Positions 11,294-22,852 of a DNA stretch of 64,000 nt are shown piece by piece. The position numbers and the translations under genes are program-made. The notes beneath the pieces were generated by a model. The model saw nothing but the letters and a program-made list of their open reading frames with translations, ran no database searches and had not been told where the DNA came from. The stretch comes from Corydoras sp. C115 (lineage: Eukaryota; Chordata; Actinopteri; Siluriformes; Callichthyidae): the NCBI GenBank assembly GCA_019802505.1, contig JAFMOC010000003.1, positions 2,249,001 to 2,313,000 on the forward strand, read 5' to 3'. Positions within the stretch are counted from its first letter, which is position 1. The number at the start of each line of letters is the position of its first letter.

Positions 11294-11416
11294 TACAACG
11301 CACTCGCGGAACGGCGGAGCGCGCTGCGAGTACGAGGCTATACGGCCCCCCCAAAGAAAAATTTAAAAATAGCCTACCTGGGCTCTGGACTCCCAAAACG
11401 ATTGGCGCGTCTTTTC

Positions 11417-11801
11417 TGTCACGCTGCCCACCTGGGACTTAGATGCTGCTGCGCAAATATAGCGCAGAGCCGCGGCGCTCTAACGCGCAGAAGGGAGCCA
11501 GGCACGCAGGTAGAACATAAACCAGAGTGCAAACGGTGCAAAAACACCACACAAACAGGCACACAAAGGACAAGGTGACATGAAATACACACAAAGACGC
11601 GCACGAAGGACCTAAAACCCCGGAACTAAATACCCTAACCTAACACACCACGTGAACCCAACCACCCAACGAACCCGCGAAGCTAATTAACTCAAATTAC
11701 TAACACGAGACAGCTAATTAACAACACAGGAACATAGACACAGAAACCAAAAACACCCACACACAACGGCCGAGGGACGGGTGCCCTAGGCACCCGTTAC
11801 A
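11417..11801 (-). repeat. 5' LTR (in element orientation)
   Basis: This copy begins (minus strand) TGTAACGGGTGCC and ends GTGACA. A short palindrome, GGGTGCC-TAG-GGCACCC, sits at its outer end. It matches 9157-9525 almost base for base, with visible substitutions at the GCGGCTGCG/GCTGCTGCG and GCGTTC/GCGCTC positions. Where the other copy has GGATTTATTCA, this one has a shorter stretch and so lacks the AATAAA motif. Confidence 0.8.
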
Positions 11802-11806
11802 ATATA

Positions 11807-14390
11807 ACAGCAAGACAATGACCCAAAACATAGTTTTAACATAACCTTAAAAGTACAAAAACAAGGCTGAGCTTGTTTAGGATGATCTAAATAAAAGTGT
11901 GAAAGCAAAGCAACCTATTAACTCAGCACATTTGTGGGAACTTGTGCAACAATGTTGGAAAGAATTATTTTAATGTCAATTCTACTTTAGCTATTTAAAT
12001 ATGCAAATTATAATGTCTCAACGGTCATCTGTACGTCACATTAACTTCATTCCAGACATCTGTATTAACTAGTCTAATAAGACATTTAGCTCATGTTCAA
12101 AATGATGCTTTTGAGATCTTAATGATTATACCAATAAAATACTAACTAGTATACTCTCAAATTCACATTATTCCATGTCACTAATCAGTGGACACAATAA
12201 AACACAAACTGTTGTATCTGACCCACTCATATTGTTGTAAGACACGAACACACCACATTGGTGTCAATACTAAAAATCACCTACCATCCGAATAATAGCC
12301 TGTGGTGCACCTGACAATTAGAAAACAGAGTAAAGTTGAGTAACCAAGTATGCAACTGATCAACAGTTTGTATTTGAAGAAAGTATATAGTCTAGAGACA
12401 GAATGTTTACCTAATAAAGTGGCTTATGGGTGTATATTATTCTTAGGGTAAAATAAAATTTTCTAATATATTCCAGAAGCAAAGTTGTAGTTTATTTTTA
12501 AAAGAATAAGATTTCAGTGATGAATAAAAATATTTTACTTTACATTTGTAACTTTTTTTTTTTAATGGTCTGGTCTTAACTTAATATTTTGTTTTCATTA
12601 CAATAAAACCTAACAACAAAAAGACTCTGCAACGACAGATTAAAAAGCAAAGAAGAGTCACATGATCTTAACTCTTTAAAAATCATTTATAGGTCAGTTA
12701 AAACAAAGCATCAAGAAACCTTACCAAAAACTCTTTGGAAAGTATAAAATAGACTGCAGCACAAAGTCTGACCCATTTTATTTACTTGGAGCATGTCTGA
12801 AATCCCAATTTGCACATAAAGGTTACAATCCAAATATAAATCTGGTATCCAGGAAACTGAAAACTATACATGCAAAATAATGCTCAAATTGGCCTAGAAA
12901 ATTGGCAGTGTATTAATGTGATTATATTAGAAAAACATGATCTTGACAGTATTGAAGAGATAAATAGTTTGTCATGGCATTCAGGAGGGTTAATCAGACG
13001 CTACAGAGAGGATGTGCAGGAATAATATTTGTGAAAGACGCTCATGTTTGCTACCCACCAGAAAAATGCTCCAACTCGCAATATTTAGGTCTTTCACAAA
13101 CTTTCATCAGCAGAGTGTTTTATCTTGCAGGCTCACACAGACATTGCATCTTGATGTTTTAACAAAATGTTATTGATGACTGTTCAATAGATGAGAAATA
13201 GTAGTGAGGTGTTTTATGTAAAAGTATTTTGTAACTTGCCATTAAAACAAACAACAGCATCTGGGTATGATAGCTATGAGAGGTTATGCCAATAAGCAAA
13301 TGAAATTCTATCAATGCATAAAGGATGCGTTTGCAATCAATACAAAAATGTCATGCTGAACCAAATATTAATGGAGTGTAATTCTGGAGAATAAATGTCA
13401 TTCCATTTTTCTGTCTTCTAAATTAGTTCTGAAAAAACCTAGAACATGTATTGGATTGCCAAATAGGCATTGACCAGAGTATTGCATTGAGCTTCAAAAT
13501 GCTATGGTGGTCCTTTGTGTTCAGTATGCAAGTCATTCTGTGCAAGTTGCTAACTTTGGATCCAGAACAGCCCATGCTTTGTTCTTCACATATTAGTAAT
13601 AAAAAGTATTTGTTTAAGTAATCCACCAACAGCTTAAGTATATGAGGGTTATTTAAAAAAAAAGTAAATTAAAAACTGAACAAAAATATAAACTCAACAC
13701 TATACAGTATAATACACATTTCTATATATGTACAAAAAGATTTTCACTGTGTAGTATTGTCCACACCTGTGAGGTGTATGGATTATCTCCACAAAGAAGT
13801 GCTCACTAACAGATTTAGACAAATGTGTTAACAATATTTAAGAGAAAAAGGCCTTCGAAAAAAATCTTTGAGATTAGCTCGTTGAAAATACAAGCAAAAA
13901 AAAAAGAGTTGCATTTATATTTTTGTTTAGTACATATAATATTGTAGCTTACAACCATATTTTTTTTACTAGTCTATATTTTTCAAGTATGCATATAGCA
14001 GTGCATTTGCCTTCACCTTTGCTTAGTGGGACATAAAAACAAGTTCTTGATTTATTAAGAAATAAATTATTGATACATCTGCCAGAGTTGTTGAGAGGTA
14101 AAATGAGTTTCTACTCTCTGAAGGCGTTAGGTATTGACTAAAGTGCCCGTTACTGCAGATTATATTCGTAAACTACCTTTGTTCAATGTTAATGATATTT
14201 GCAGTGAGCTGTTGATATGCGCTAAATCAACATATGTCTGCAAAGCCTTTTTGCTCTCCTGTGTATGTGTTTGTTTGTGTGTTCGAGTTGTGAGAAAGAC
14301 CAACTGAATTTCATCAAATAATTTGTGGATTTGTAAAACTAACCCTGCTATTTTTTTAATGTAACTTTATCTTTATATGTATTGAGCACG
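11807..14390. other. AT-rich non-coding stretch
   Basis: Nothing recognisable was found, apart from short A/T runs. Confidence 0.65.
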
Positions 14391-14517
14391 GACCTTAACC
14401 CTCATTGCTCCTAAGATGCTGTGACCAACCATATGTTCTGACCCCAACCATCAAGTTGGGATGCAAGCACCTGCTAAATGACCAAATGTAATGCAATTCA
14501 ATGTAATGTAATGTATT
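14391..14517 (+). mobile_element. Second-family SINE, 3'-end fragment
   Basis: Forward fragment CTTAACCCTCATTGCTCC through GCACCTGCTAAATGACCAAA with ATGTA-rich tail. It begins the first unit of a local tandem duplication. Confidence 0.7.
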
Positions 14518-14641
14518 AAGAGAAAAAGAGAATTTCCCCATGTTAAACAACATGTTTACAAATAGATGTGTACACAACTGTAACCCAATACCCAATATAA
14601 TTTATTTGCTTAAATTATATATATATACACATCGGTTTACC

Positions 14642-14660
14642 AAAAAAAAAAAAAAAAAAA
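14642..14660. repeat. Poly(A) run
   Basis: Nineteen consecutive adenines in unit 1 of the tandem duplication. Unit 2 has only a short AAC/A-rich run at the matching place. Confidence 0.95.
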
Positions 14661-14797
14661 TTGATTTGCTCTTGAGCTGTTTTAAACGTTGAGATATACA
14701 ACAAACTAGAAGTGATTTTTACAAAATATTTATTTTGTAAATTGAACAACTACATAGGAACAAATTTATGGACAGGAGATAAAAAATTGCTGTATTT

Positions 14798-14998
14798 ACA
14801 TTTACTTTTGGTCATTTAGCAGATGCTTTTATCCAAAGCGACTTACAAGGTGAGCACAGGGTTAATCACAGCATCCCTGGAGCAATGAGGGTTAAGGGTC
14901 AAGGACCCACAATGGTAACTTCAGTGGACCGGAGATTTGAACCCAAAATCTTCAGATTGATAGCCCAATGCCATAACCACTGAGCTACCGCGCCCCCA
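14798..14998 (-). mobile_element. Second tRNA-derived SINE family, full copy
   Basis: On the minus strand the head has box A (TAGCTCAGTGG) and box B-like GGTTCAAATC, followed by TGGGTCCTTGACCCTTAACC. The tail is CTTGTAAGTCGCTTTGGATAAAAGCATC, then CTGCTAAATGACC, a tail widely seen in teleost SINEs with an L2-like end. A perfect 8-bp duplication, CTGTATTT, lies at 14790-14797 and 14999-15006. Confidence 0.85.
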
Positions 14999-15135
14999 CT
15001 GTATTTGATATATTATCTGTAATGATGTCTAAGTGGTGAAAGCAAATGGATGGCTTTCAGACGCCTTGTGAAGTTTCATGTGGGCATTTCAGTGTCTTTT
15101 TTTCTCACAGTCTTTACACGTTGCCTACCTTTCTT

Positions 15136-15262
15136 CGACCTTAACCCTCATTGCTCCTAGGAATCTGTTGCCAACCCTATGTTCTGACCCCAACCATCAT
15201 GTTGGGTACATCGCTTTTGATAAAAGCACCTGCTAAATGAACAAATGTAAATGTAATGTAAT
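15136..15262 (+). mobile_element. Second-family SINE, 3'-end fragment (duplicate)
   Basis: Same fragment as at 14391, again starting at CTTAACCCTCATTGCTCC, with a better preserved tail (TCGCTTTTGATAAAAGCACC). It begins the second unit of the tandem duplication. Confidence 0.7.
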
Positions 15263-15264
15263 AT

Positions 15265-15305
<41 letters not shown>
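15265..15305. repeat. (GA)n microsatellite
   Basis: About 20 GA units with one interruption, inside unit 2 of the tandem duplication. Unit 1 has only a few AGA units there, so it expanded after duplication. Confidence 0.95.
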
Positions 15306-15307
<2 letters not shown>

Positions 15308-15933
15308 CGCATTTCCCCATGAAAAACAACATTATTACAAATAGATATGTGCAAAACACAGCTGCATTTTTAACCCAGTGCCTCTTTATCTTTGTTTACA
15401 TTTTATGCAGCTTTACAACAACAACAAAAAAACCCATGACAATTCATTTGCTCTTGAGCTGTTTTAAACATTTAGACATACAGCAAACTAGAAGAGATTT
15501 AATATTTATTTTGTAAATGAAACAACAGCTACTTAGGAATAAGTTTAACAGGAGATAGAAATCACTGTATTTGATATATTAGCTGTAATAATGTCTAAGT
15601 GGTTAAAGCAAACTAAACAAACCTGTCCGGATGGCTTTTGTTGGAATTTATTGAACGTGACTTATGACTGTTTATTGGAACATAACACTTTTCAGACGCC
15701 TTGTGAAGTTTCATGTGGGCGTTTCAGTGTCTTTAATTTGATTTTCACAGTCTTTATACGTTTTTAGGTATTTTAACCTCCTTTTGCTGAAATCGAACAT
15801 GTTTTGTACCACAGCTGAAGTTAACAAGCCATGTCAGCCTCGTTCCTTCACCTGTGACGCTTCTGTCCATTTTCCCACTCACGATAACCGGATGTTATAC
15901 GAGAAACCGGGCTGCGTCCCAAATCTGCAAAAT

Positions 15934-15935
<2 letters not shown>

Positions 15936-15966
<31 letters not shown>
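15936..15966. repeat. (CA)n microsatellite
   Basis: About 15 CA units, just left of SINE copy 4. Confidence 0.95.
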
Positions 15967-15968
<2 letters not shown>

Positions 15969-16118
15969 GTGTGTTTTTTTTTTTTTTAGAAATTCCACCC
16001 AAAGTTCACAATTTTTTAGAGATAAAGTTAGAGATAAAGATTTGCCTTTATTGGTCCAACAATGGGGAAATTCAAGTTTTCAGCAGCAAAGTAACAATAA
16101 TTTGGAAAGATACAGCTC

Positions 16119-16440
16119 CATCCATCCATTATCTTCCGCTTTATCCTCTGTTCGGGTCGCAGTGGGGTTCCCCATGTCCATCCAGGGGAGAACGTCTCGG
16201 GCGCTGGGCAGATACACCAGGACAGGGCACCAATCCATCGCTGGGCACACACTCACTCACACTCTATATGGGGCAATTTCGAGAACTCAGTTGACTTGAT
16301 CCATGTTTTGGACTGTGGGAGGAAACCGGAGAACCCGCAGGAAACCCACGCGGACACAGGGAGAACATGGAAACTCAGATGGGGATTCAAGACGGGAATC
16401 CCTAGCGCTGAGAGGTGAACGTGCTAACCAGTAAGCCACC
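16119..16440 (-). mobile_element. SINE (main family), copy 4
   Basis: Reverse-strand copy flanked by a perfect 12-bp duplication, AAGATACAGCTC (16107-16118 and 16441-16452). The outermost 10 bp or so of the head are missing, so the copy is slightly 5' truncated. The host sequence is itself duplicated nearby with an empty site. Confidence 0.92.
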
Positions 16441-16502
16441 AAGATACAGCTCATATATTCTATTTTCTATTGTTATGTTCCAATAAAACAGTCAGAACGG
16501 TA

Positions 16503-16776
16503 TTCCCCATTCCCATCCAGAGATGAATGCTTCAGGCGCTGGACATATACACCCAATTTATCGATTTGGATTTGGAGAATTGGAGAAATACCAATTTGGA
16601 GAATTCACTTGTACTTGATCCATGTTTCTGGACTGTGGGAGGAAATCGGAGAACCCGCGGGAAACCCAAGCGGACAAGGGGAGAACATGGAAACTCCACA
16701 AAGATTGGGAATTGAACTGGGAATCCCTAGTGCTGAGAGGCGAACGTGCTAACCACTAAGCCACCGTGCCGCTCCC
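16503..16776 (-). mobile_element. SINE (main family), copy 5
   Basis: Reverse-strand copy lacking its tail, beginning CCCATTCCCATCCAG and ending CCACCGTGCCGC. It lies 50 bp to the right of copy 4 and has a short internal duplication around TTTGGAGAATTGG. Confidence 0.85.
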
Positions 16777-17353
16777 CCTCCCCTTCCAGACACACATGTA
16801 TGTTTTTTAGAACTTTTGTACAAAGTGACTAGATAATGCGCTGACCTTTATTTTTCATATTAACATGTAAAGATAAGATATGCCTTTATTGGTCCCACAA
16901 TGGAGAAATTAAAATTTTCAGCAGGAAAGTAACAATAATTTGGAAAGACACAGCTCATATATTCTATTGTTATGTTCCAATAAAACGGTCAGAAGTCAGC
17001 GGTTTTGTTCCAAAAATATTTAATGCGAGTTACTGAATAAACAACCAAGTGTACAGGAAAAATCATCAATGACGGGCAACCACGATTGATAAGAGAGCTC
17101 TCAGAGTTCTCAGTGGCCATGTCTCTGTATATATGCTTAGGTGGGCTGGTCTTCTTTTTGGTGTGTTTGCATAAAACTGAATCTACCAGATAACAGTCCT
17201 TTATCTTGTCAAAACATCCAACAGTTATGTCTTAAACCATTGTTCCTATTTTACATGTTCAGTTGAACCATTACAACACATAGATTACATACTTTCAGAC
17301 AGTTAGGATAAATTAATGCAATTAATGTCTTTTATGTTCAATATATTCAAACA

Positions 17354-17446
17354 TTATCCATCTATTATCTTCTGCTTTATCCTCTGCTGGGGGTTCCCCA
17401 TGCCCATCCAGAGGAGAACGCTTCAGGCGCTGGGCAGATACACCAA
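17354..17446 (-). mobile_element. SINE (main family), 3'-end fragment
   Basis: Only the tail-proximal part (CCATCTATTATCTTCTGC to GGGCAGATACACC) is present on the reverse strand. The copy is 5' truncated. Confidence 0.75.
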
Positions 17447-20400
17447 ATTTACCTGTTTAATTAAGATTTAACCTGTTTACAGCAATCAGGGGAAAATATC
17501 AAATTTAAATACTTAAAATTCCTCCACTGTAATATCTGTCTAGATAAATTCAATTTTTCATTTCAATGTTTTTTGTGCATGGTTAGTGGAGCGTTAACCT
17601 TATCTTTAAGAGAAGTAAATAAAAAACCTGGAGAGAGCTAAGCAGACTTATCTTTATTTCCTTAGCCTTTTCCATTACTCTCTGATTCCTTCCTGTCTGA
17701 TTTCTAAATATCTGTATACAGTATGCTAGTCAAATTGACTGCAAGGCTAATTTTTGTAAGTCCCTTCCTGCTTAGGAAGCAATCATAAAATGTATCTTCA
17801 GCCCATGATCAAATGTGGACCTAAAAATGACAAATCCTTCTGCGGCCCATCATGTGTTTTTACTTTCTATGGTTGATGGCAGACTAAGACCACGCAGCTG
17901 ACTAATTTCAAAATATTTCCTTATGTTTCAAAATTTTGTGAGTGCTAAAAAAAGAAGCAAGACAGTGGCAAGAAAAAAAATTCCCTGTTATAATTATAAC
18001 TTGGTTTATCCTTCATCCTTGAGGGGTCTCATCCTTGCTTAGCGGCCGGGTAGCATCAACAGTGTAGGACACCCATATAAAGATGGTCCAATGATCAGGT
18101 GTCCATTTTCAAAAACAACTTACAGAGCACAACATAGCCGTTTCTTATTTTTACCTTTTATTTTGAAGGCCCACTGTGAGATTAAATTCAGCAACATAAG
18201 CTTAAGGTTCTGTTGACTCCCCGGATTTTTATGAACTCTGACCCAGTTGCCCGGCATTCCTGTTAAGCTCATGTGACAATAATTCAATGTGACCACACGA
18301 AAAGTATTGAGTTTGTGATTTGAGCCCCCCCCCACACACACACCATCAGTTTTATTTTTTTCATTTACCAAAAGGCCAAAATTCTCTCTCAACATAGGAC
18401 ATTTGATTGCATTATCAACCTTCTTCCAAAGAAGGTCACCCCAAGAGGAATGTTTTTTACACACTTACCCTCCTTGGATGCATAAATTGAGTTTCTTGAT
18501 GTAAGGTACATTTATGCTTCTAACTCTCTTGTTGGGGTAGTGTTTTGTTTAGTGTTTTGTCAACAGGAAAGGCAGAACAACAATGACAATATATACATTA
18601 TGCAGTACTAAGTATTCCCATTTTTAATACTTTAAAACCAACTGATTCACTTCTAATCCTCTTCAGTACAAGCGTTAAGCCACTATATTTATGTTTGATA
18701 GCAACCTTTCAAAGTGAAAACAATTTTCACAACATTACTGTAATTAATTCTTAGGATATTAAATTACTACCTTTATAGTGACATCCTTTTTTTCCCTTTG
18801 TTTTCTGTTCTGCACGTCACCCACCTCCCAACAGAATACAAAGAATGAAAGAGTTCGACTAGAAATGAAAAAAAAATACAGAGAGCACTGAACTGGTAAG
18901 TTGTCTGAGGGCTTTAGCAATAGAACAACTCAGCAAATACATTTGGATCATGATCAGTTCATTCAAACTCCACTTTAGTGCACTTTTTAGAATTTGTGCA
19001 GAATTTTGCCTATACACGTTTTAAGAGCACTTGCATTGCAATAGATTATAAAATTTGAGTAAATTTGGTATTTTATACATTCATGACTGCTTTCCACTTT
19101 ATCATTATTATTTTAAATATTTTAAAATTAATTGTAAATGTAAATAATGTAAATAAATCTCTAAAATGTTTCTTTGAGACCCTTTTAGATAAAATTTTGA
19201 TTTGCAATGAACAGTTGGCATTTACTGTCTTTCTTTCAAGTTGAATGCATGAATTGATTCAGAATAGGACAAAATGTCACAATGTTTTTATACATTGGAA
19301 AACGTCTCGGGTGGCCAAACCGTGTGGCCTTATTGCCTTTTGTTGCAGTTGCAGTCTTTCTTCATTTTGAGGCTGAAGGCCAGTCTATTGTCAAACTATC
19401 CATAATTTATCATGACTTTTCACGCAGTGCCTTCATAGTGTTTAGAAATAGTGTGTTTATTTGATGCTCAAACAAATTTAGTCAACAGAACTTTTACTAT
19501 ATGATTAATGTTCTATGAAAGGCTCACAATTCTTTTTATCGAGCTAGAATTGGGCTTTTCATGGTCAGTTCTCCCAAACTCACCAAACCATGTCTTTAGG
19601 GACCTTTCTTTGTGCACTTCTTCAAACTTTATCCACAATCTTAAAGGCATAGAATTCTCCAAAATACATGGCTGTGTGACTAAATTATATAATTTCATGT
19701 CCTTTTTAAAATCTTTTTTAAGATTAATAAGATTCTTGTCTTATAAATAAAGCGAATTAAAACGTGTAAATGCATAAGAGGACTTTCTGTTTAGTTGCTT
19801 AATGATTATATCTTTTCTATTTATTTATATTAGAAAGACTTGAGATGATAACTTTAATTAATTGTCGATGAAAAGAACATCAACTTAACATAATTATTCC
19901 ATGCCTAATAGAATAGAGTGCTAATCAGATAATTAGTGGATAGCAAAATGATGTGTTTAAGCTTGATAGAGAGCACAAAGCTACTAAACCTTCAGCAAAG
20001 CTCTTTTTCCGAAACAACACAGTGCAGAAGCCTGTGGGCTTATGGATCAGTACGCTTAATGTGGGATAATTTGCTACATCATTACAAAACATTTTAATGG
20101 CCAGAAACCCTGAAATGGGCAAAACACTAGAATGAACAGATCTAAGAAATTAAGAACTTTCTTACTTTGCCTGAAGGGACGAAAGACAGAGTCGTGTATC
20201 ATTTCACACTTGATTGAGTTTACAGGAGCTACTCTCTCTTTCTCTCCATCTTTCTGTGTTTTTGTGTGTGTGAAGTCCAAAAGCTTTTTACATGTTCACA
20301 ATGTGAGGCCATCCCTTCCTTTGATTAATGGAAAGCTATAAAACATCTCTGCAATACAAGAAATCTAAATTGCTTTAATTTTTCATTTTATTCATTATTG

Positions 20401-21703
20401 CATCATCAAAATGGGGATGCGCAGCATGTACAGTACAATAATCCACACCTTTGTCCTGATGTGTAAGATTTCATTTAAATATGTCAGTCTCAAACATTAA
20501 AACCCAATGTGATGCACAGAAAAAACAAAAAATGTTTACAGATATAATCAGTTTTGTTCTGGTTTCCCATACAATCTTTTGCATATGTTATGTCATTAGC
20601 TCTCAGTTACAACAAGTCCTAACCTGAACAATATTGTTACAGGGCACGGCATGCTGGTTAAAATATGTGGGCATGCCACAAATTAAAGTTTTAAAGTTTT
20701 TTTTTAACATCACAACTAAATATAATAAAAGCAATAACAAGTATTTAAGGGCACGTGCACATCGTACATACCTACGATGATACCTCAGATGTACACAAAT
20801 GTAAACATACAGCAGGGACACACTGCTCTTACTACTGCACAAGGACAATAACGTTTACCTCAGAGAGCATGTGCACTCTACAAAAAATAAATAAAAGAAG
20901 CAAAATACAAAAGGGTGCTTACCGATCTGGTCCTAAGCCACTGCTTCGACCATGCCAACACTGGAGAAAGCCCTGGTCTTCCCCAGATGCTCCTCAGGGT
21001 GGGACCAAAGGAAGGTGGAATTGTGTCACTTACAGAATGGGGAGTGAGCACAGTTTTGCTGGCGACTTGCTGCTCGTGTTCTTCTCTTTATTAGCAGGTC
21101 CATCGAGACTTACGGTGAGGGGCACATTCCGATAAAAGTGTGGGCGCCTTAATATCAAGATAGCTTAAAACTGAATAGAGCGCGGTATTGACAAAATACA
21201 CTCCTCTGAGGTGAATGTCCCATCGCTATTGATTATTGGCTTCAGATTCACCTGAAGGTGCAGAGAATAACAGGTACATCTGAGTTGAGTTGCGTTAGTG
21301 TCGTGCATTACACTGAAAGGTTAAAAGTCTCTAGCCATTTTACAGTTACATGACTTTCTTCCTTTTTATATGTTGCTTTGTTTTTTTATGACATTATCAA
21401 ACATCAATTTAAAAATTGGTACTTTATAACCAAATGCTGAAGAGTCTAGATTGACAGATGAATAGAAGGGGAAGCTTGACACAAAGCAAAGCCATATATT
21501 GATAATTCTATAGAAAGAAATAATTAGAAACTGTATTCCTCGTCTTTACAGTATGGAAGTCCAAATAGAAAAAGTTCTCAAAAGCAAAAACAATATGCTT
21601 TTCTGTTCAGCATTGACAATCCACTATCCAGCGGTTCAAATATTAAGTCTGACATTTTCTGGCAAATTCCAAATAATCATAAGAATAGAATATTTTATAG
21701 AAT
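17447..21703. other. Non-coding stretch
   Basis: No gene was recognised. The 114-codon minus ORF at 18120-18464 matches nothing I know. A locally GC-richer patch lies at 20915-21125. Confidence 0.55.
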
Positions 21704-21713
21704 TAGTTCTAAA

Positions 21714-22054
21714 CCGGGGGGCACGCTGGCTTAGTGGTTAGCACGTTCGCCTCTCAGCACTAGGGATTCCCGGTTCAAATCCCCATCTGGGTGGAATTTC
21801 CATGTTCTCCCCGTGTACGCGTGGGTTTCCTCCGGGTTCCTCCCACAGTCCAAAAACATGGATCAAGTCAATTGAGTTTTCCAAATTGCCCCATATAGAG
21901 TGGGTTTGTGTGAGTGAGTGTGTGCTCAGCGATAGATTGGCGCCCTGTCCTGGGTGTAGCTGCCCAGCGCCCGAGACGTTCTCCCCTGGATGGGCATGGG
22001 GAACCCCCCGCGACTCTAATATAGTATAAAAGTGGAAGATAATGGATGGGTGGA
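21714..22054 (+). mobile_element. SINE (main family), copy 6, full length
   Basis: Forward copy with box A TGGCTTAGTGG, near-consensus box B and a GGATGGGTGG tail. A perfect 10-bp duplication, TAGTTCTAAA, lies at 21704-21713 and 22055-22064. Confidence 0.92.
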
Positions 22055-22852
22055 TAGTTCTAAATCCTAAGATTAATTGTGTATTACTTAATTACCATTG
22101 TGAATTTTGGCTTTAAGTATTTGGACAAGACAGTTCATGTGCATTAAAATGTTCTAACATATATGTAGACATCAAAGCTCCACAGGCTGCTTTCAGAACT
22201 CAAGGATGAATAATTTTAAGCTAAAAGCCCCTGGTTTACAGCTGTAATATTTTCTGACTTAATTCTCAAGATGGATTTATCATGATTTGCACTGTACACA
22301 CATATTTAACAAGATCTGTTGCATGTGTACCTGATGATGAAATTTTAATGTGTAATTCAGTTATGCAATATAGCATTTTATATAATATAGCTATTATGAA
22401 ATTTACATAAAATTATTACTCAATATAAAATAATTAAAACTGAAAGTTTAATACCTACTGTCAAACACTTTTTTGTGAAAACAACATTGAAGTATTAAAT
22501 CATCCTACCTGTAAGACAATTCATGTCCCTTTATAACATTTCATGAATTAAACACATCATAGTTGAGATCTTTGGATTTAAGGTCCAGTAAACCACTTCT
22601 GCTTCATAACAAAATATAATTCATAGTTAAAGCTTTACTTATGAAATAAATTTTTTTATAACAATATAATTGCATTGTAGAAAGTACTATAATTTTAATA
22701 GTAATAATTCAAACTCAAAAAATGGGTTGGGACACATAAAAAAATAATAAATACTAGAATCTGTATATAATGTGCTTCATTTTTTATTCAACAAAAATAT
22801 TTTTTTAAATTTGATTAGTGCTTTTTAATAATGAACTTAATTTAAAGAAAAA

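Larger units (their letters stand above)
9157..11801 (-). mobile_element. Non-autonomous LTR-type retroelement with an unfamiliar ORF
   Basis: A 2645-bp insertion is bounded by the 5-bp duplication ATATA (9152-9156 and 11802-11806). Its outer ends are TGTCAC at the left and GTTACA at the right, the TG...CA termini typical of LTR elements. Direct repeats of about 365-385 bp lie at both ends. Coding direction and a poly(A) signal both indicate minus orientation. The interior (about 1.9 kb) has no reverse transcriptase, integrase or protease motif; it holds a single long proline/alanine-rich ORF. The element is very GC- and CpG-rich against AT-rich flanks. The near-identical repeats imply recent insertion. 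Size and lack of pol resemble LARD/TRIM-like elements mobilised in trans, but the coding capacity is unusual for those. Confidence 0.8.
14391..15762. repeat. Tandem segmental duplication (two units)
   Basis: Unit 1 (about 14391-15125) and unit 2 (about 15136-15762) share, in order, the SINE fragment, ATTTCCCCATG...AACAACAT, TTTGCTCTTGAGCTGTTTTA, CAAACTAGAAG, GATATATTA...GTAAT, GTCTAAGTGG and CAGACGCCTTGTGAAGTTTC. Unit 1 contains an extra SINE (14798-14998) absent from unit 2. Confidence 0.85.
16018..17000. repeat. Duplicated LINE-tail-like segment, one copy with a SINE insertion
   Basis: Copy A (16018-16118 plus 16453-16500) and copy B (16863-17000) share TTGCCTTTATTGGTCC, CAGCA/GGAAAGTAACAATAATTTGG, ACAGCTCATATATTCTA and ATGTTCCAATAAAAC. 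The GCCTTTATTGGTCCCACAATG theme is typical of a fish non-LTR element 3' end, and a similar scrap lies near 2027-2058. Copy A holds a SINE at 16119-16440. Confidence 0.8.

Noticed and set aside
18120..18464. 114-codon minus-strand ORF
   Set aside because: No family recognised and composition is ordinary; left as unexplained rather than annotated.
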